64,000 nt of DNA from Polytrichum commune (taxonomy: Eukaryota > Streptophyta > Polytrichopsida > Polytrichales > Polytrichaceae). The notes under the pieces are model-generated. The model was not told where the DNA came from. It searched no databases and saw only the letters and a program-made list of their open reading frames with translations. Location: NCBI GenBank assembly GCA_950295325.1, contig OX485803.1:35169554-35233553 (forward strand), given 5' to 3'. A program made the translations under genes and the position numbers. Shown piece after piece: positions 12,621 through 23,819 of the stretch (within the stretch, counting starts at the first letter, position 1; each line of letters begins with the position of its first letter).

Positions 12621-12705
12621 AATCTATAAATCAAAATGCCATACAATACCTCACATACCTCATTCCAAAGTAACAAAAATTAGATTTTTTTTAAAAAAAA
12701 AAAAA

Positions 12706-14725
12706 AAGCCCGGTCATGCCACCACCATGACCCCCCACCAAACAACATATACTCCAATGCTACACACACCGGCCTGCTCTTTTTATTGGTTACTATTATT
12801 ATTGGAACCCAAAGAGCCCATCTTTCGAAAGAAAGGCCATGCCCCTTACCATGTAGATTGGTAAAAACATGACCATGATAAGGGTAATGGGCTCATATTC
12901 ACGTTGATAAAACAAGTTGACATTGTCTTTTCTTTCCTTTATGTGAATGCAAATTTTGTTGATGATTTAGGCAGAAATCCTTAGCATTGTAGACTAAAGT
13001 GTTGTGGCTCACATGTTTTCTGAGTGTTCCTTTGCGCAAAGGGTTTGGAGACACAAGGCCAACACCATTTAGAGCTTAGCACTCAACATGTTGTCGCTTA
13101 GAACTAACAAGGGTTTAAACGAAGGATTTTAGAAAATTTAACTGCAGTTTGTTTTACATGAGTAGATTCATTCTTTGCATTATTTGGAAGGAGAGGGATC
13201 ATCTTAATTTCAATTATCTTTAATGGTTCATGTGACTTGTTCATGAAAATTCCACAATCAACATTGAGTGAAAGTCACTCAAAATAACCCATTCATAGGT
13301 CTGGGAAGTTAAGGGATATAGCCCTAATGTAAGAGTCTCATTAAATAAACTGTTGGATCAACACTAATCTGCCTTAAGTAGTGCATTTTTGTGGCAGTCC
13401 AATTTTGTGAGATGAGCTCGACAGACACTTGTGCATGCAACATCTACATGACGGATGTCGCCATGTTGAAATCTAAGAGTTCACAAAAACTACCCTTTTG
13501 TTTAGGAGAATTTATAAAATATGCCCCAATTTAAAAGGGAAAAAAACCGAACATTGTCAACATGTAACCGGTTCATCTTGGAAACACTAGGAACTCAACC
13601 GATTATGCCCAAAAATCTCCTTGGACACTGTCTTAACCCCACCACCAAGGGTTGGGATTGCAACAGCATAGGCATACTCATAACCAACACATAACCTAAA
13701 ACCATGGCTGCTACGTACATGATAATGCATTTGAAGCCCTCATATATATATGACAACCTTGCTACATAGTTTTGGTTTTAGGTTAAACGTTGGGTTTGGG
13801 TACCTATACATACCTTCGACATAATAAACTATAATAAATCAATTGCTAAAATGTTTGGAAGCGTGACGGACTCCCAAATTTGTGTTAGGACTAGGGGTGC
13901 ATTTATTTGTGATTTAATTTAAAATAAAATTTAAAATACTCGGAAAATTTTGAGCCATTTTTTATGTTTTTAAATATAAATTCTCCACTACATTTAGTCC
14001 AAGCCAATATGGCAAATATAGACACACGCAACTTCGTCAATTGTTCCATATTACCATATAGCATTAGTACATTCAAACTCAAAAGCTGCGTTAAAGCCCT
14101 GAGCCCTACCACACGAATTGATCAATATCGGAAAACAAATTTCTCATCAAGGGACGATCCAAGCATGATTGGATCAATACTTGGGCGGAGAAGGGCTCGA
14201 AGAACTGATCTTGGATGAGGGGAGTGTTTCTGACAATAATTTGCCATAAAGGACCTCACGGATTGATGTCTTCAATGATTTTCGATAAATAAAAAAACAA
14301 AAAAACAATTTTAAATGGCCACCTCCGAACTCTAGAATAAAAAATGCAACACTAGTTAGGACGGAACATGTGAGATGTTTTATGGCCACTTGACGTATAT
14401 GTTCCCGGGTGTTCTTGAGATTGATTGCTTGGGGGTATTTTGAGGTGTCGTAATGCTTGAGCCCTCAAGCTCCATTGTTGAAGTGCCCCTCCTTATCGCG
14501 GTGTCCATCAAGTGGCCCAAGTTGCACATGCCGCGACCATGACCCTTGACGTGGGAGTACCACGAACTTAAGCCCCTCCCTCCCTCACAATGTCCTTTGT
14601 GGTGTCGGCTGGTCGAAGGTGTCATTCTAACTACTTTACTTGGCTCTCGCCTCGCCTTCAACTACCGGCCTCACTTGGGCTCCTAACTTAGGTAATACTT
14701 GTGGTACACTGACCGCTATCGCTGT
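12706..14725. other. AT-rich stretch; R1 fragment at 13,545-13,640
   Basis: An R1 fragment (AACCGAACATTGTCAACATG through AACCGATTATGCCCAAAAAT) lies at about 13,545-13,640 on the plus strand. A 93-codon minus-strand ORF at 14,380-14,661 is relatively G/C-rich but has no motif I know. Nothing else recognised. Confidence 0.4.
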
Positions 14726-14730
14726 GTGTG

Positions 14731-14763
14731 TGTTTGTTTGTTTGTTTGTTTGTTTGTTTGTTG
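14731..14763. repeat. (GTTT)n microsatellite
   Basis: About eight GTTT units following a short GTGTGT run. Confidence 0.9.
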
Positions 14764-14781
14764 TTCTCCACACCATTGCGA

Positions 14782-15260
14782 TTACACCCTAAACTCTGTA
14801 ATATCAACCTCCATAATGCCACTCACTCTCTAATATTCCGAAACCCTAGGGAACGGATATTCGTAGTTCAAATCTCACTCCTTATTGCCACATTTCTCTT
14901 TCTTATATCATCAATTTTGTCATTAATGCAAACCACTGAAGAAGTCAACCCACACCTTCACATTACGCCATGTGTCAATATGTGGAGTGTCACCTTCTTC
15001 TTCTTTTTCTTCTTCTTCTTATGCCACTTATTGAATATTGGTGCATGCATATGCCACACCGTCGGGAAGGTTAGGTGGAGTGGACCACACCACATCACAT
15101 CACACCACACCATTAAAATGTTGCATTTTGTGTTATTCCATAGTGTCACATGCTACACTAATTCTATAGTATCACGCATCCATATTAACACTGCAAAACT
15201 CCGTAATGTCACATGCACTTTGGTTGCCACCGGTGTGATACTACGGAGTTTAGAGTGTAC
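14782..15260. mobile_element. Possible foldback element, about 480 bp
   Basis: TTACACCCTAAACTCTGTAA at 14,782 faces a related inverted sequence at about 15,232-15,260, which on the opposite strand reads ACACTCTAAACTCCGTAGTA. Inside are several GTGTCACATGC-like words and a second CTCCGTAATGTCACATGC, plus a TTC-rich tract (14,994-15,020) and CACAT/CACAC repeats (15,084-15,110). No target-site duplication could be fixed. The 180-codon ORF across it (14,728-15,270) comes from simple repeats. Confidence 0.4.
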
Positions 15261-15852
15261 AAGATGGTGATGTGGAAATTACCAGACAGCGACTCCGGGT
15301 ACCGTGTAGGGGAGCTTAGGCAAAACCGTTGTTCCACACACAGTTTCGAAGGATGTGAAATTATTGCACTTGGTAGGTGAAAACCCCTTGGGAATGAATT
15401 GAAGAGGCTGGGAGCATCTAAGTTCTCGGAGCACGAAAGTGGACGCGTTTTGGGATGAATGTGGTGGCCCTATTGTGAACACCTCCAATTCCAAAGGACG
15501 ATTCATGGCATTTGCATCGGCTAGCTCATGCGGTTAGTGATACTCAAACCGTGAGGACATTGACATTTCGAGCTTCACGATCGGTATTGCGGTGCAAAGT
15601 GTAGGAGTCCAAATTGAAGGCTCTCACTTGCTTCACACGATCACATGGGCCCTCTCAATTGCGTTTGGTGTTGACCCTTGTCTACTAGTTCATATGTTCT
15701 GAAGACACGGTCCAATCTTGTTGTAGCACATGTCTTTTTTTGTGTTTGTTCTTGTTCTATAAGTCTTGTCATATCCTAACAATCAAATATAGGTGTCCTT
15801 TCCAAGAATGGTGACCACATATTAAGGCCTCACTTTGTAACACTGCCAAACC
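15261..15852. other. No gene recognised
   Basis: A 75-codon minus-strand ORF (15,279-15,506) has no recognisable motif. The stretch ends at the left target-site duplication of SINE copy 2. Confidence 0.4.
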
Positions 15853-15863
15853 CCACCTGCCAC

Positions 15864-16062
15864 TAGTCCGAGATGACCCTAAACTACCGGATGATGGTGG
15901 AGAGATACCCAAATCTCAAGGAAGAGGTTGGCGGTTCAAATCCTGGCTGTGAAATCTCCTCTCCACTTGATGGAAAACTTGTCAGGTGGTCAACTACTTC
16001 CTGTGCTTTGGTGCTGGCATGTCGGCCTTTTGTCTCAAAAAAAATTAAAAAAATTAAAAAAA
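15864..16062 (+). mobile_element. SINE copy 2, bounded by an 11-bp perfect target-site duplication
   Basis: It starts TAGTCCGAGATGACCCTAAA and carries the B-box-like GGTTCAAATCC near 15,931. It ends in an A-rich tail (AAAATTAAAA type) at about 16,037-16,062. The 11-bp CCACCTGCCAC is present on both sides (15,853-15,863 and 16,063-16,073). Together these mark a retroposed SINE of about 199 bp. SINE copy 1 at 62-223 has the same layout on the minus strand. Short ORFs on both strands through it are incidental. Confidence 0.85.
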
Positions 16063-16190
16063 CCACCTGCCACAACATACATCATGCATGAGAATAATTC
16101 GATCAAGGGCCGGGAACAAACAAGCTGCGATTCTCCAAAAAGACGATGGCTAGAGGAGTTTTGAGTGTTGCGACAACGTCCCCATGGAAC

Positions 16191-16215
16191 ATATATATAT
16201 ATATATATATATATA
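16191..16215. repeat. (AT)n microsatellite
   Basis: About 12 AT units following CCCATGGAAC. Confidence 0.9.
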
Positions 16216-16745
16216 ATCTCTTTCATTGAGAACGGGTGATGAGGAAGGGTGAGGCTTAATAACGTTATGTTGCCTTATAAGTATCATGTATTATACTCTT
16301 ACAGTTTGCACAGTTTGAACGGTGATTGAGCGTGAGCTTGATCACAGATACTCTGACACGGCCAGAAGGTGAGGTAGTTCACTCATCTTTTACGAGTCTC
16401 GAGAAGGGTATGTGTTTTGTAGTGGAGGGAATTGCATAAGTTACATGTGTGCTCATTGGGCTGCAAGTGCTGGAACTGTAACTTAACTTAAACTAAGTAC
16501 TGAAAGTAGGTCACTGAATGGGACGGACTTTCTTTCTTGCCACTCAAGTTTTGGCATTGGAATGCGAAAGGAAAAGAAAGGAAGAAAGGGTGGTAATATA
16601 TATATTAAATGACTTCACTGCAACGCTCGCTTGTTACAATTGATTCGGTGCAAGAGATTTGGCAAGTGCTTGAGCGACGAAGTCAACATTGACCTCATTT
16701 GTTAAACTGTAATCGGGGTGCTAATAGCTGTGAGCCTGGCAGATG

Positions 16746-16779
16746 GGAGGGGAGAGGAGAGGAGAGGAGAGGAGAGGAT
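16746..16779. repeat. (GGAGA)n short tandem repeat
   Basis: Pentanucleotide GGAGA/GAGAG repeated about six times after AGATGGGAGG. Confidence 0.85.
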
Positions 16780-16847
16780 ACGATGCTTGTGACTGAGTCC
16801 AATTGAGAATTTGAAAGGTTGAATGATGCGAGTGACACTGCCAGTCA

Positions 16848-16873
16848 CAGCAGCAGCAGCAGCAGCAGCAGCA
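16848..16873. repeat. (CAG)n microsatellite
   Basis: Eight to nine CAG units, then TGAGCAGCATGCGGCCGC. No long frame passes through it, so coding poly-Gln or poly-Ser is not supported. Confidence 0.9.
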
Positions 16874-16879
16874 TGAGCA

Positions 16880-19800
16880 GCATGCGGCCGCTTTTCATTC
16901 AGAAAATTTTATATTGCCCACATGGCACAAGAGTTAAAGCGATGGCACAAACCCCAATAGCAGCGTCCTGGTAATCCTGATCTTACAAATTAAAGGGAAG
17001 GTGATGAGGTAGCTTAATCAAGTGCGTCTGCCAAAGGAAGAGTTAAAATGGTTGTAAGCTAGTCGCGGTGCCTGGGACATTGTGCCAAAACAGTTTCATT
17101 CCAGAGCAGCAAGTACGAGGTGGGTGTGTCTGTGTGTGTGTGAATAAGTAGAGATGGGGTTGCCTGAGCAGCCAGCTCAACAAGGGCCTCCTCGATCTCT
17201 CTGCAACCAACACACAATACGGCTGATGAGAGCGAAACTGAAACGTAGTGACCTACTTTAAAACATGTCTTATCCGATTTGTCACCAGAGAATTAAGTCT
17301 GTCAAGTGACATCTAATTGGGCTGGAGTAATTGACCACACACTTTATCAGTGTATTGATGCAAAAACAACAAAAACAAAGCAAAGTTGGAAAGTTTCACA
17401 TCGACAAGAGTTGTTTTGATTTGAGGAGAAAGAGGAAGGCCACAGAGGTCTTTCCCCCGTCTCTCACTTCCGGCCAAGGCTAATTCACTTTCTAGTTAAG
17501 TGTAAGCTTGCAACCCAACTGCAACCAAGTCATTATAGTTTGTAGCAAAGCCAAGGTAAGTCAATCCTCCCTCCCTCCTTCCTTCTAAAATGTCCTTCCT
17601 TCCTACCTTATGCATTCAAATACATTCATGTTCATTGAAGCCCCGACAAGTTCAAAGATTATGAGTATATGTTTGGGGCGAACACTAGAGATATCAAGAA
17701 GTGGTGACATTATCAAGGAAAAAGACTACTTAATAGTCAAGCTACCATTATAATTGGTCCACAAAAGAAATACTCATGGTTATAGTTATCAACACCTTCA
17801 CTCTCAACAATCCATGAAAATACTCACTTCCATTACCACTTCACCTCTACCGAAACTTCCACTCCACTCTACAAGGATATGATACACAAAAATGATGACT
17901 TAAGCCTATGAGTCCTACTCTAGGTTGACCATTGCAAATTCAATGGTAAATGTAATGGTATTTTCCAACTACCTACTCACCCAACACTGACACCGGGCAC
18001 ATATTAGGATGATTTGCTTGGATGGATGGCCTTCATCCATTATGAATGAGTCCACATGAATCTAAGGAAAATGGGCCTTATGCGGACACTTTGATCACTG
18101 CAATTACGAGGATATGAAACAAGCAATTAATGTGAGGTGATTAGCAAATCCAAATCATGCTAGTAGCCAATTTCCTCATAATGTTTGGAGCTAGTATGAA
18201 TATCTTATGCATTATTAAAACGTAGATTCTTGTTGTTATTAGATGTTCATATAGGCCTCCACCCCCCCCCCCCCAAACTACAAATATGGTGTAATTATGT
18301 TGACTATTAAGCCTACACCGGTTATTGAATTTTAGAGCACATGCTCCAAAATTTTCTAAACACGTGTTTGTTTTAACGTTCGTCCTTAAATCCACACCTA
18401 ACTACACACCACTCAAATATAGGTGTCCATTTAGTATAAGCGACCAAATTAGGCTTGCTTACCTTACACAATGTGAAGGTTTGGTGATACACAAATGTCT
18501 AAAAATATGTATAAATTGGGAGAAATTGTCAAGTATAGTTACATGCAAGCATACCTCCCATCCATCCAATGGAGACACTGTCAACCATCTATATCCACTA
18601 TAGTGTAACTTTGCATGCAAGCTTGAGCCTATAAATAACAAAAAGTGATGAGATTAAGTTGGGATAAATTGACCCCTAAACATATGTGGTGCGTTTTTAC
18701 TAGACTCCTTAACATGGCTACCACAAATCCTAAGCTAGTCAATAGGAACCTAATTACATAGGTCATCTTACCTAACAAAGTAGACTTGGATTGCTTGCAA
18801 ATCTTGAAGTTATGAAAATAATAATGATAATAAAATCCCAAACCATCAACCTCGTAAAGTATGGTAGATACTCAATGTTAGTACATCACCTTCCAAGTTG
18901 AAGTAGTCTTTTTTTTTTCTTTATTCTTTCTTTGGGGGGGGGGGGTTCTAAAGACAAAGAAAAAGAAAAAGAAAACAATGTACTTATCACTATCTATAGT
19001 AATGTAAATGAAAACTTGAAACACCTACTGAAGGGTAGAATTAGAATTTGAAATAGCCATGTTAGGAGGGTCGAAAAAGAAGAAGAAGAAGAAGAAGAAG
19101 AAAGAGCCTATACTAGACATGTTTATGATTCATTTGTCCCAACCTAATCTCACTAGACTAACGCAAGGTCCCTAATGCTAATTCCAGGGTGAAATCAATC
19201 CCCAAAAGGCATTTTCTGAGCTACATGAGTTTGCAACATTTTCACTTTCAACTTACACAAACAGCCACAAATCCTTGGCCCGAGTATAACGTAGTGTCTA
19301 CCATACACAAAATTTCAGGCACCAGTGTAAGTTTACATGTATATGAATTGGGTATATGGAAACTTATACATATGTATAGAGATATAATGGACATCAGCAT
19401 GCTGCATTAAGTTAGTAGTAGTAGTATCATCTCAGGAACTCATAATTTCAGTACACGGCTGACCAAACTGCTGCCAAATTGCAATCAAAGGGAAAAGTAC
19501 TTACTTAGAAGTCAACTAATTGCTCCTGATTAAGTGTACTTTTCCAATGATAATCTAACTACTCTCTAGGTAGCACGTTGCTGGATGAACTTAATTAGGT
19601 CATGTCCATCAATGGTGTTATGGTAATGCGTGTCTAATTCAATCCGTTACCTAGCTTAAATGGATACGTATGGGTGAGTGGTGCGTGGCTAGGTCTGGAT
19701 CTAACTAAGAACAACCACCGAAAAGATACATGTTTCAAAACTATTGGAGTAGTGTGCTTAGGTGTTATTTTTAATCATTTTAGGTTCAATACTTAGCGTA

Positions 19801-21085
19801 ATTCGGGGAGACTTGTATATGTACTTTATGAGATAGAGAATTTTGAATTTGATAATGAATTAAGAAGATTCAAATGAAGAGTATTGGCTACATGCACGAT
19901 TTGGATTTGGTAATCATCTTGCAAATGTTGATTGATGTGTTCCAACTCCTACAAGAAATGGGTGCAAAGATAAAAGTGTCGGTTTCAAACCTACAACCCC
20001 ACCAATTGAGCAGGCCGGTGTTCTTTTTGCCTTTTGTTTTTTCTTTGTTATGTGATCTGGCAGACTGGCACTATTACATATGTGATAAAAAAGATGCTAT
20101 GGCCCACATTTTGGACGTGTTGTATGAATGGGGGAAGTTTCCTTCACAAAACTTGGCAATCAAATTTCACATAGAATCTTTGGCGAATAAATTTAGCTCC
20201 CATTATTTTCATTTCACTTATATGGATTTCCACATCATTAAATTTAGATCATAACCCCTGGTGTGCAACATATGCAATAGGTACATGCGATTCGATCGAC
20301 AGGCCATGACAAAGTGCATGAATTGAATTCAGGTCAACATATATGATTGAAAACAAGATCTTTCAATTCGATCATTCATCTCATGACGATCCTCCTCCTG
20401 CTTTTAAAACCGATCTTCAATCCTTCGGTGACTGGCACTTGTCAATCAAAAGATTCTTTATCATACGCATGGAAATCTAGTGGCCGTGTCGACAACCCTC
20501 CACACTCCAAGAAAACAAGCAGAATGTGGTCGGATGGCAACTCATGCTTACCTAGTGGTCCACTAGCTTCTAGATTAATCTAGTGGCCTACATGGAAACT
20601 CACCCTAAGTCGTCGTCGCCTTCTTCTGGTGTAAGTAGTCAACCTCATTCCTCACCTAATTCTTGTGCTGCTGTAGCAGAATATGTCACTTCTCAGCCAG
20701 CTTTGGTGTCAAGAATCAATCAGACCTGCTACGCTACTTCACTTTACTTTACTTTACTTACGACTGTATGATGTTTACGTTTTTGGGTGGCTCAGAATGA
20801 TCAACTTACATCTCTGATGCAAACCCAGGTTCAGAATTATGGTGTGAAGGTGGCTGTGACGATAGACTTGACTACAACTGCAGTGGTGTAAGTGAGCAAG
20901 GTACTTATAATAAGACTGGTGTGGCCCTGCCTGCCTGCCTGCATGTGTGATTTGTGATTTTCGGGCGACCCTTCAGACCCATCACGTGCAAATCCAAAGG
21001 TCCCTGTTCTTTCTTTAATTTTTGTTGATTTTTTTCCCCATTTTGTAATGTCCGGAACAAACAAAACCCGCGTCTCGTTCTTCTT
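16880..21085. other. Mixed non-coding stretch
   Basis: Contents: C13 at 18,262-18,274; G12 at 18,934-18,945; (AAG)n at about 19,078-19,103; (AGT)n at about 19,412-19,425; a TGCC tetranucleotide repeat near 20,930-20,942. The region 19,874-19,965 (GGCTACATGCACGATTTGGA and onward) resembles 27,866-27,935, so the 126-codon ORF starting there lies in a dispersed repeat. A block CCTACATGGAAACTCACCCT at about 20,586 recurs at about 59,937. No gene recognised. Confidence 0.45.
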
Positions 21086-21090
21086 ATGAC

Positions 21091-21315
21091 CGGGGAGAAC
21101 CGACCGACCGCTAGTTACAGATGAACTGGTTAAGTTTGAGGAATAACCAGGTGAAGTTCAAGACTTCAGGGAGAATTGCTCATGATTTTATAGGAGTCTA
21201 TGGGGTATGTTTCAGAATTAAAATGAAGGAAAACCGAAAGATCGCAACAGGTCACCAGTCGGACTTGGAAACACGAGGATTTTGACTGGTTGTGCCTGAA
21301 AACTTCCCGAACGTG
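21091..21315 (+). repeat. Dispersed repeat R1, plus-strand copy
   Basis: Runs from GGGGAGAACCGACCGACCGC to AACTTCCCGAACGTGAGAG. It matches 39,148-39,375 over its whole length and 49,066-49,238 in inverted orientation. R1 is rich in AACCGG/CCGGTT-type words. It has no open frame and no terminal repeats that I could define. Confidence 0.7.
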
Positions 21316-21330
21316 AGAGTTATGTGAAAA

Positions 21331-21735
21331 GTCTCTCAAAGAGGGACGGAATTGTGGGCTTGATCCTTCTTTTAGGATATTGTCTATGGAGAGTTTGTTA
21401 GTTCATCATGTATTGGAGCCTGTTTTGAAAGTGGGGTGCAATTTTTGGGACTTCCTCTTTGCAGCTCTCAAACTTTGAGAGAACAATGAGGTTTAAAAGA
21501 AGGTATACGCATGGTACATGTTGTCTTCAATCCTGGATTAGCCTATGCAAAGCTAGCTTGGCCCACTCATCCTTGTAAGACAACCTAAAAGGTTGATACT
21601 TAATAGCTCAACACCACCTTAAATGTATGATAATTTAAGCGTTAAGGAAACTTGCATGACTTTGTGTTGATTCTCATAAACTCGAAGTTTGGGAGTAAAC
21701 CCGTGGTTGGTTTCATCTGCTTCACTTTACAATTA
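21331..21735 (+). repeat. Dispersed repeat R2, plus-strand copy with empty insertion site
   Basis: Begins GTCTCTCAAAGAGGGACGG and runs through CTCAAACTTTGAGAGAACAA, a GCAAAGCTAGCTTGGCCCAC block and GATAATTTAAGCGTTAAGGA to about 21,735. It matches 36,641-37,035 (minus) and 49,366-50,525 (plus). The AAGCGTTAAGGAAACTT segment near 21,637 is the uninterrupted equivalent of the site that carries a 755-bp insertion in the 49-kb copy. Confidence 0.75.
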
Positions 21736-21792
21736 ACTCTCTACCGTCTCCTCCTTCCAAGTCCCAACGAACGGGCTAATGGGTGAGACTAA

Positions 21793-22284
21793 GGGCCACT
21801 TCACACACAAGACTGAGAGCCCGTGACAATTACACTCCAAGCACTCTCATTGGTGGAACAGGTGGAGCCGGTCCAAGTTCACTTCACACTATGCTTGAGG
21901 GACCAGCAGAGTAGGTGAATGCAAGATGGATGTGAAGTCTACATGGATTCCTACATGGCATCAAATGGATCATGTTTCATGGTCACTTCCAAAACCACAT
22001 CTTGAAGGTAGGCCTAACACGAAACCAAGAGACCATGGCACTCTGAACGCTCACAACTGTCGATTTATTCTATTTTATCATGTGTGAGGACTTGCATGAA
22101 TAGAAATTCATTGGAATAGCATTTGGTTGAGGACCCGGTCACATACGACTTCACACTACACTTGAGGGTCCGTGACTACACTACTACATGATTTTGGAGG
22201 TGAGTTGGGACGGCCTTTGAACACTTTCTTTTGGGCTCTCACAATTTCATGGGCACGGCTCTCGGCCCATGTGTGAAGTGGCCC
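21793..22284 (+). mobile_element. MITE family M1, copy A, complete
   Basis: A 492-bp element with imperfect terminal inverted repeats. The left end is GGGCCACTTCACACACAAGA; the right end, on the opposite strand, is GGGCCACTTCACACATGGGC. The target site TAA is duplicated exactly (21,790-21,792 and 22,285-22,287). The interior holds two CACACTACRCTTGAGGG words and a CTACATGGCATCAAATGGAT-like block common to the family. No transposase is encoded. TAA/TTA duplications and GGGCC termini are typical of PIF/Harbinger (Tourist-like) MITEs; that assignment is inference. Confidence 0.85.
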
Positions 22285-22289
22285 TAAAT

Positions 22290-23580
22290 AATATGCAGTG
22301 ACCCGCTTGCCAATGCTGCCCATCCATCGGAGTTGCAGCAAAGCAGACAATCCGTCAGCCCGGCAATGTGCATTACCTGGCATTTTAAACGTTACTTCTT
22401 ATTCCCAGGCTGCCAGCACTGAGCCATCTGCTAACTTATATATGTGGATGCAAAGGTAGCCGACCCTTTCCCGACCACTTTAAGCAGCTAAAAGTTTAGC
22501 ATATGTGCGGTTTAGGTATGATCAGGTACAAAAGTTTCACATGTAGGGAAACAGAAATACATAGAATCAATTCATGTTTTTTTTCCCCCATATTTATCCT
22601 CACAATAACTGAATTATTATGCATTTTTTAAGTGATAATAACCTATACTCGTGATATAGTGTACCTTCTTGCTGATCACCGATTGGTTAGGCAACCGAGA
22701 ACACTTGATTATCCATGATCGATGACTGTGGTGCTTGAATGTGCTTGCAATCTAAACCTAGTTGTCAACTTAGCCACTCACATTTGGCTAAGTTGGATTT
22801 TGATGATGACATGTCAACCTGATCAAGGATTGGTGTTGTGGTGTATGGAAATAGATTGGCCTAAGTTGCGAAAATGGGGTGGTGGTCGGGAATGAACTAG
22901 CTATGTTAAGGGTTGGTTCACATGGGGTTCCTAGTCCTACGTCCCAATTTGCGTGAGGTCAATCCATGCAATCTTCGCCATTGAGAACTTGAGAGCATAA
23001 AAGTTGAGACCTGCCACTTCACATGGGTTCCCAATTCCTATGTCCCAGGTATGACATGAATACCTAAACAACATCAGTTTTTGAGGTGACATGAGGTGAG
23101 GTGAAGAACTTGTGCTTAGGATTGGGTCAAGCAAAAAGCTAGACAACAAAGATCTCAACACAAATCCCAAGATCTTTTTGGTAGAATGAGATCCTATTCA
23201 TGGTGTGAAGTTGCTAAAACCCCTTTGCCAAAAAGATTGGTAGAATCACAATTGCCAAACCCCCTACAAGACATAACATTATTCAACCATCGCGGATTCC
23301 TTTGTGGGTCAAACATTGAAGTGCAAAATAACCCCGCAGCAATCCTGATTCTTGATAAATTCTTGTTAGTCGTTCAACTTATCAATCCAATGATCAAGGT
23401 GATTCAAAGCATGGACTAATATGATCGTGACCTAAACTTAGCAATCAAAGCCATACAATTAGCATTTCACCTTGTACTATGAATCACTCTAACTGTTACT
23501 TAATGCCCAAGTATTCAAGCATGAGGAAATTGTAAACTTCAAAACCTCCACTATTCATCTCTTTGATTGAATGACACCAT
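22290..23580. other. Anonymous stretch with a spaced direct repeat
   Basis: A block TTCACATGGGGTTCCTAGTC at about 22,917 is repeated in diverged form at about 23,017 (TTCACATGGGTTCCCAATTC), a spacing near 100 bp. Short ORFs 22,937-23,170 (minus) and 23,186-23,419 (plus) have no recognisable motif. Confidence 0.4.
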
Positions 23581-23583
23581 AAG

Positions 23584-23716
23584 ATTACTCAACAATGTGT
23601 TTCCGTTTTGTGGGTCATGGGAATACAACCATGGGATGTTGCGAGCTCTTCTTGAATTTGAATCATCCCATCCCATGGTCCAATGCCCACATGACGGAAG
23701 CACAATGTTGAGTAAT
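23584..23716. mobile_element. MITE family M3, copy b
   Basis: A 133-bp foldback. The left arm ATTACTCAACAATGTGTTTC pairs with the right arm, which reads ATTACTCAACATTGTGCTTC on the opposite strand. Pairing continues inward through TGTGGG..CATGG. The element at 6,795-6,935 has the same design. Confidence 0.7.
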
Positions 23717-23819
23717 TTTTATGACATAGATGATTTTTTATTTTAAAATGGAAAAATGTCACTGAAAATCATTGAACCATAATTCATCTATAGCATGTAA
23801 CTTAATGTTTTGCATCAAA

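Larger units (their letters stand above)
8440..12705 (+). mobile_element. LINE copy 1, decayed: ORF1-like and RNase H/3' end kept, RT not found
   Basis: A long stretch with an A+C-rich plus strand ends in an A tract (about 12,690-12,705). It holds an ORF1-like part (9,900-11,030) and, from about 11,490, the RNase H and C-terminal parts of a LINE ORF2. The same C-terminal blocks occur in LINE copy 2, so both belong to one family. No reverse transcriptase motif is visible between them, which suggests an internal deletion. The 5' limit is uncertain. The open frame at 8,469-8,909 (146 codons, rich in Gln, His, Pro, Thr) shares the composition and may be 5' leader. Confidence 0.7.

Noticed and set aside
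14728-15270. Longest ORF in the window (180 codons, plus strand)
   Set aside because: It starts inside the (GTTT)n repeat and passes through TTC- and CACA-rich tracts; the protein opens with Cys-Leu-Phe-Val repeats and carries a poly-Phe run. It is a simple-repeat artefact across a foldback-like element.
15925-15945. Possible tRNA gene (GGTTCAAATCC)
   Set aside because: No acceptor stem, anticodon arm or clear A box. The block belongs to a SINE with its own target duplications.
16848-16873. Poly-Gln or poly-Ser coding tract from (CAG)n
   Set aside because: No frame stays open for a useful length on either side.
19874-20254. 126-codon plus-strand ORF as a gene
   Set aside because: Its first part lies in a dispersed repeat that recurs at 27,866-27,935 without an open frame. 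The remainder shows no known motif.
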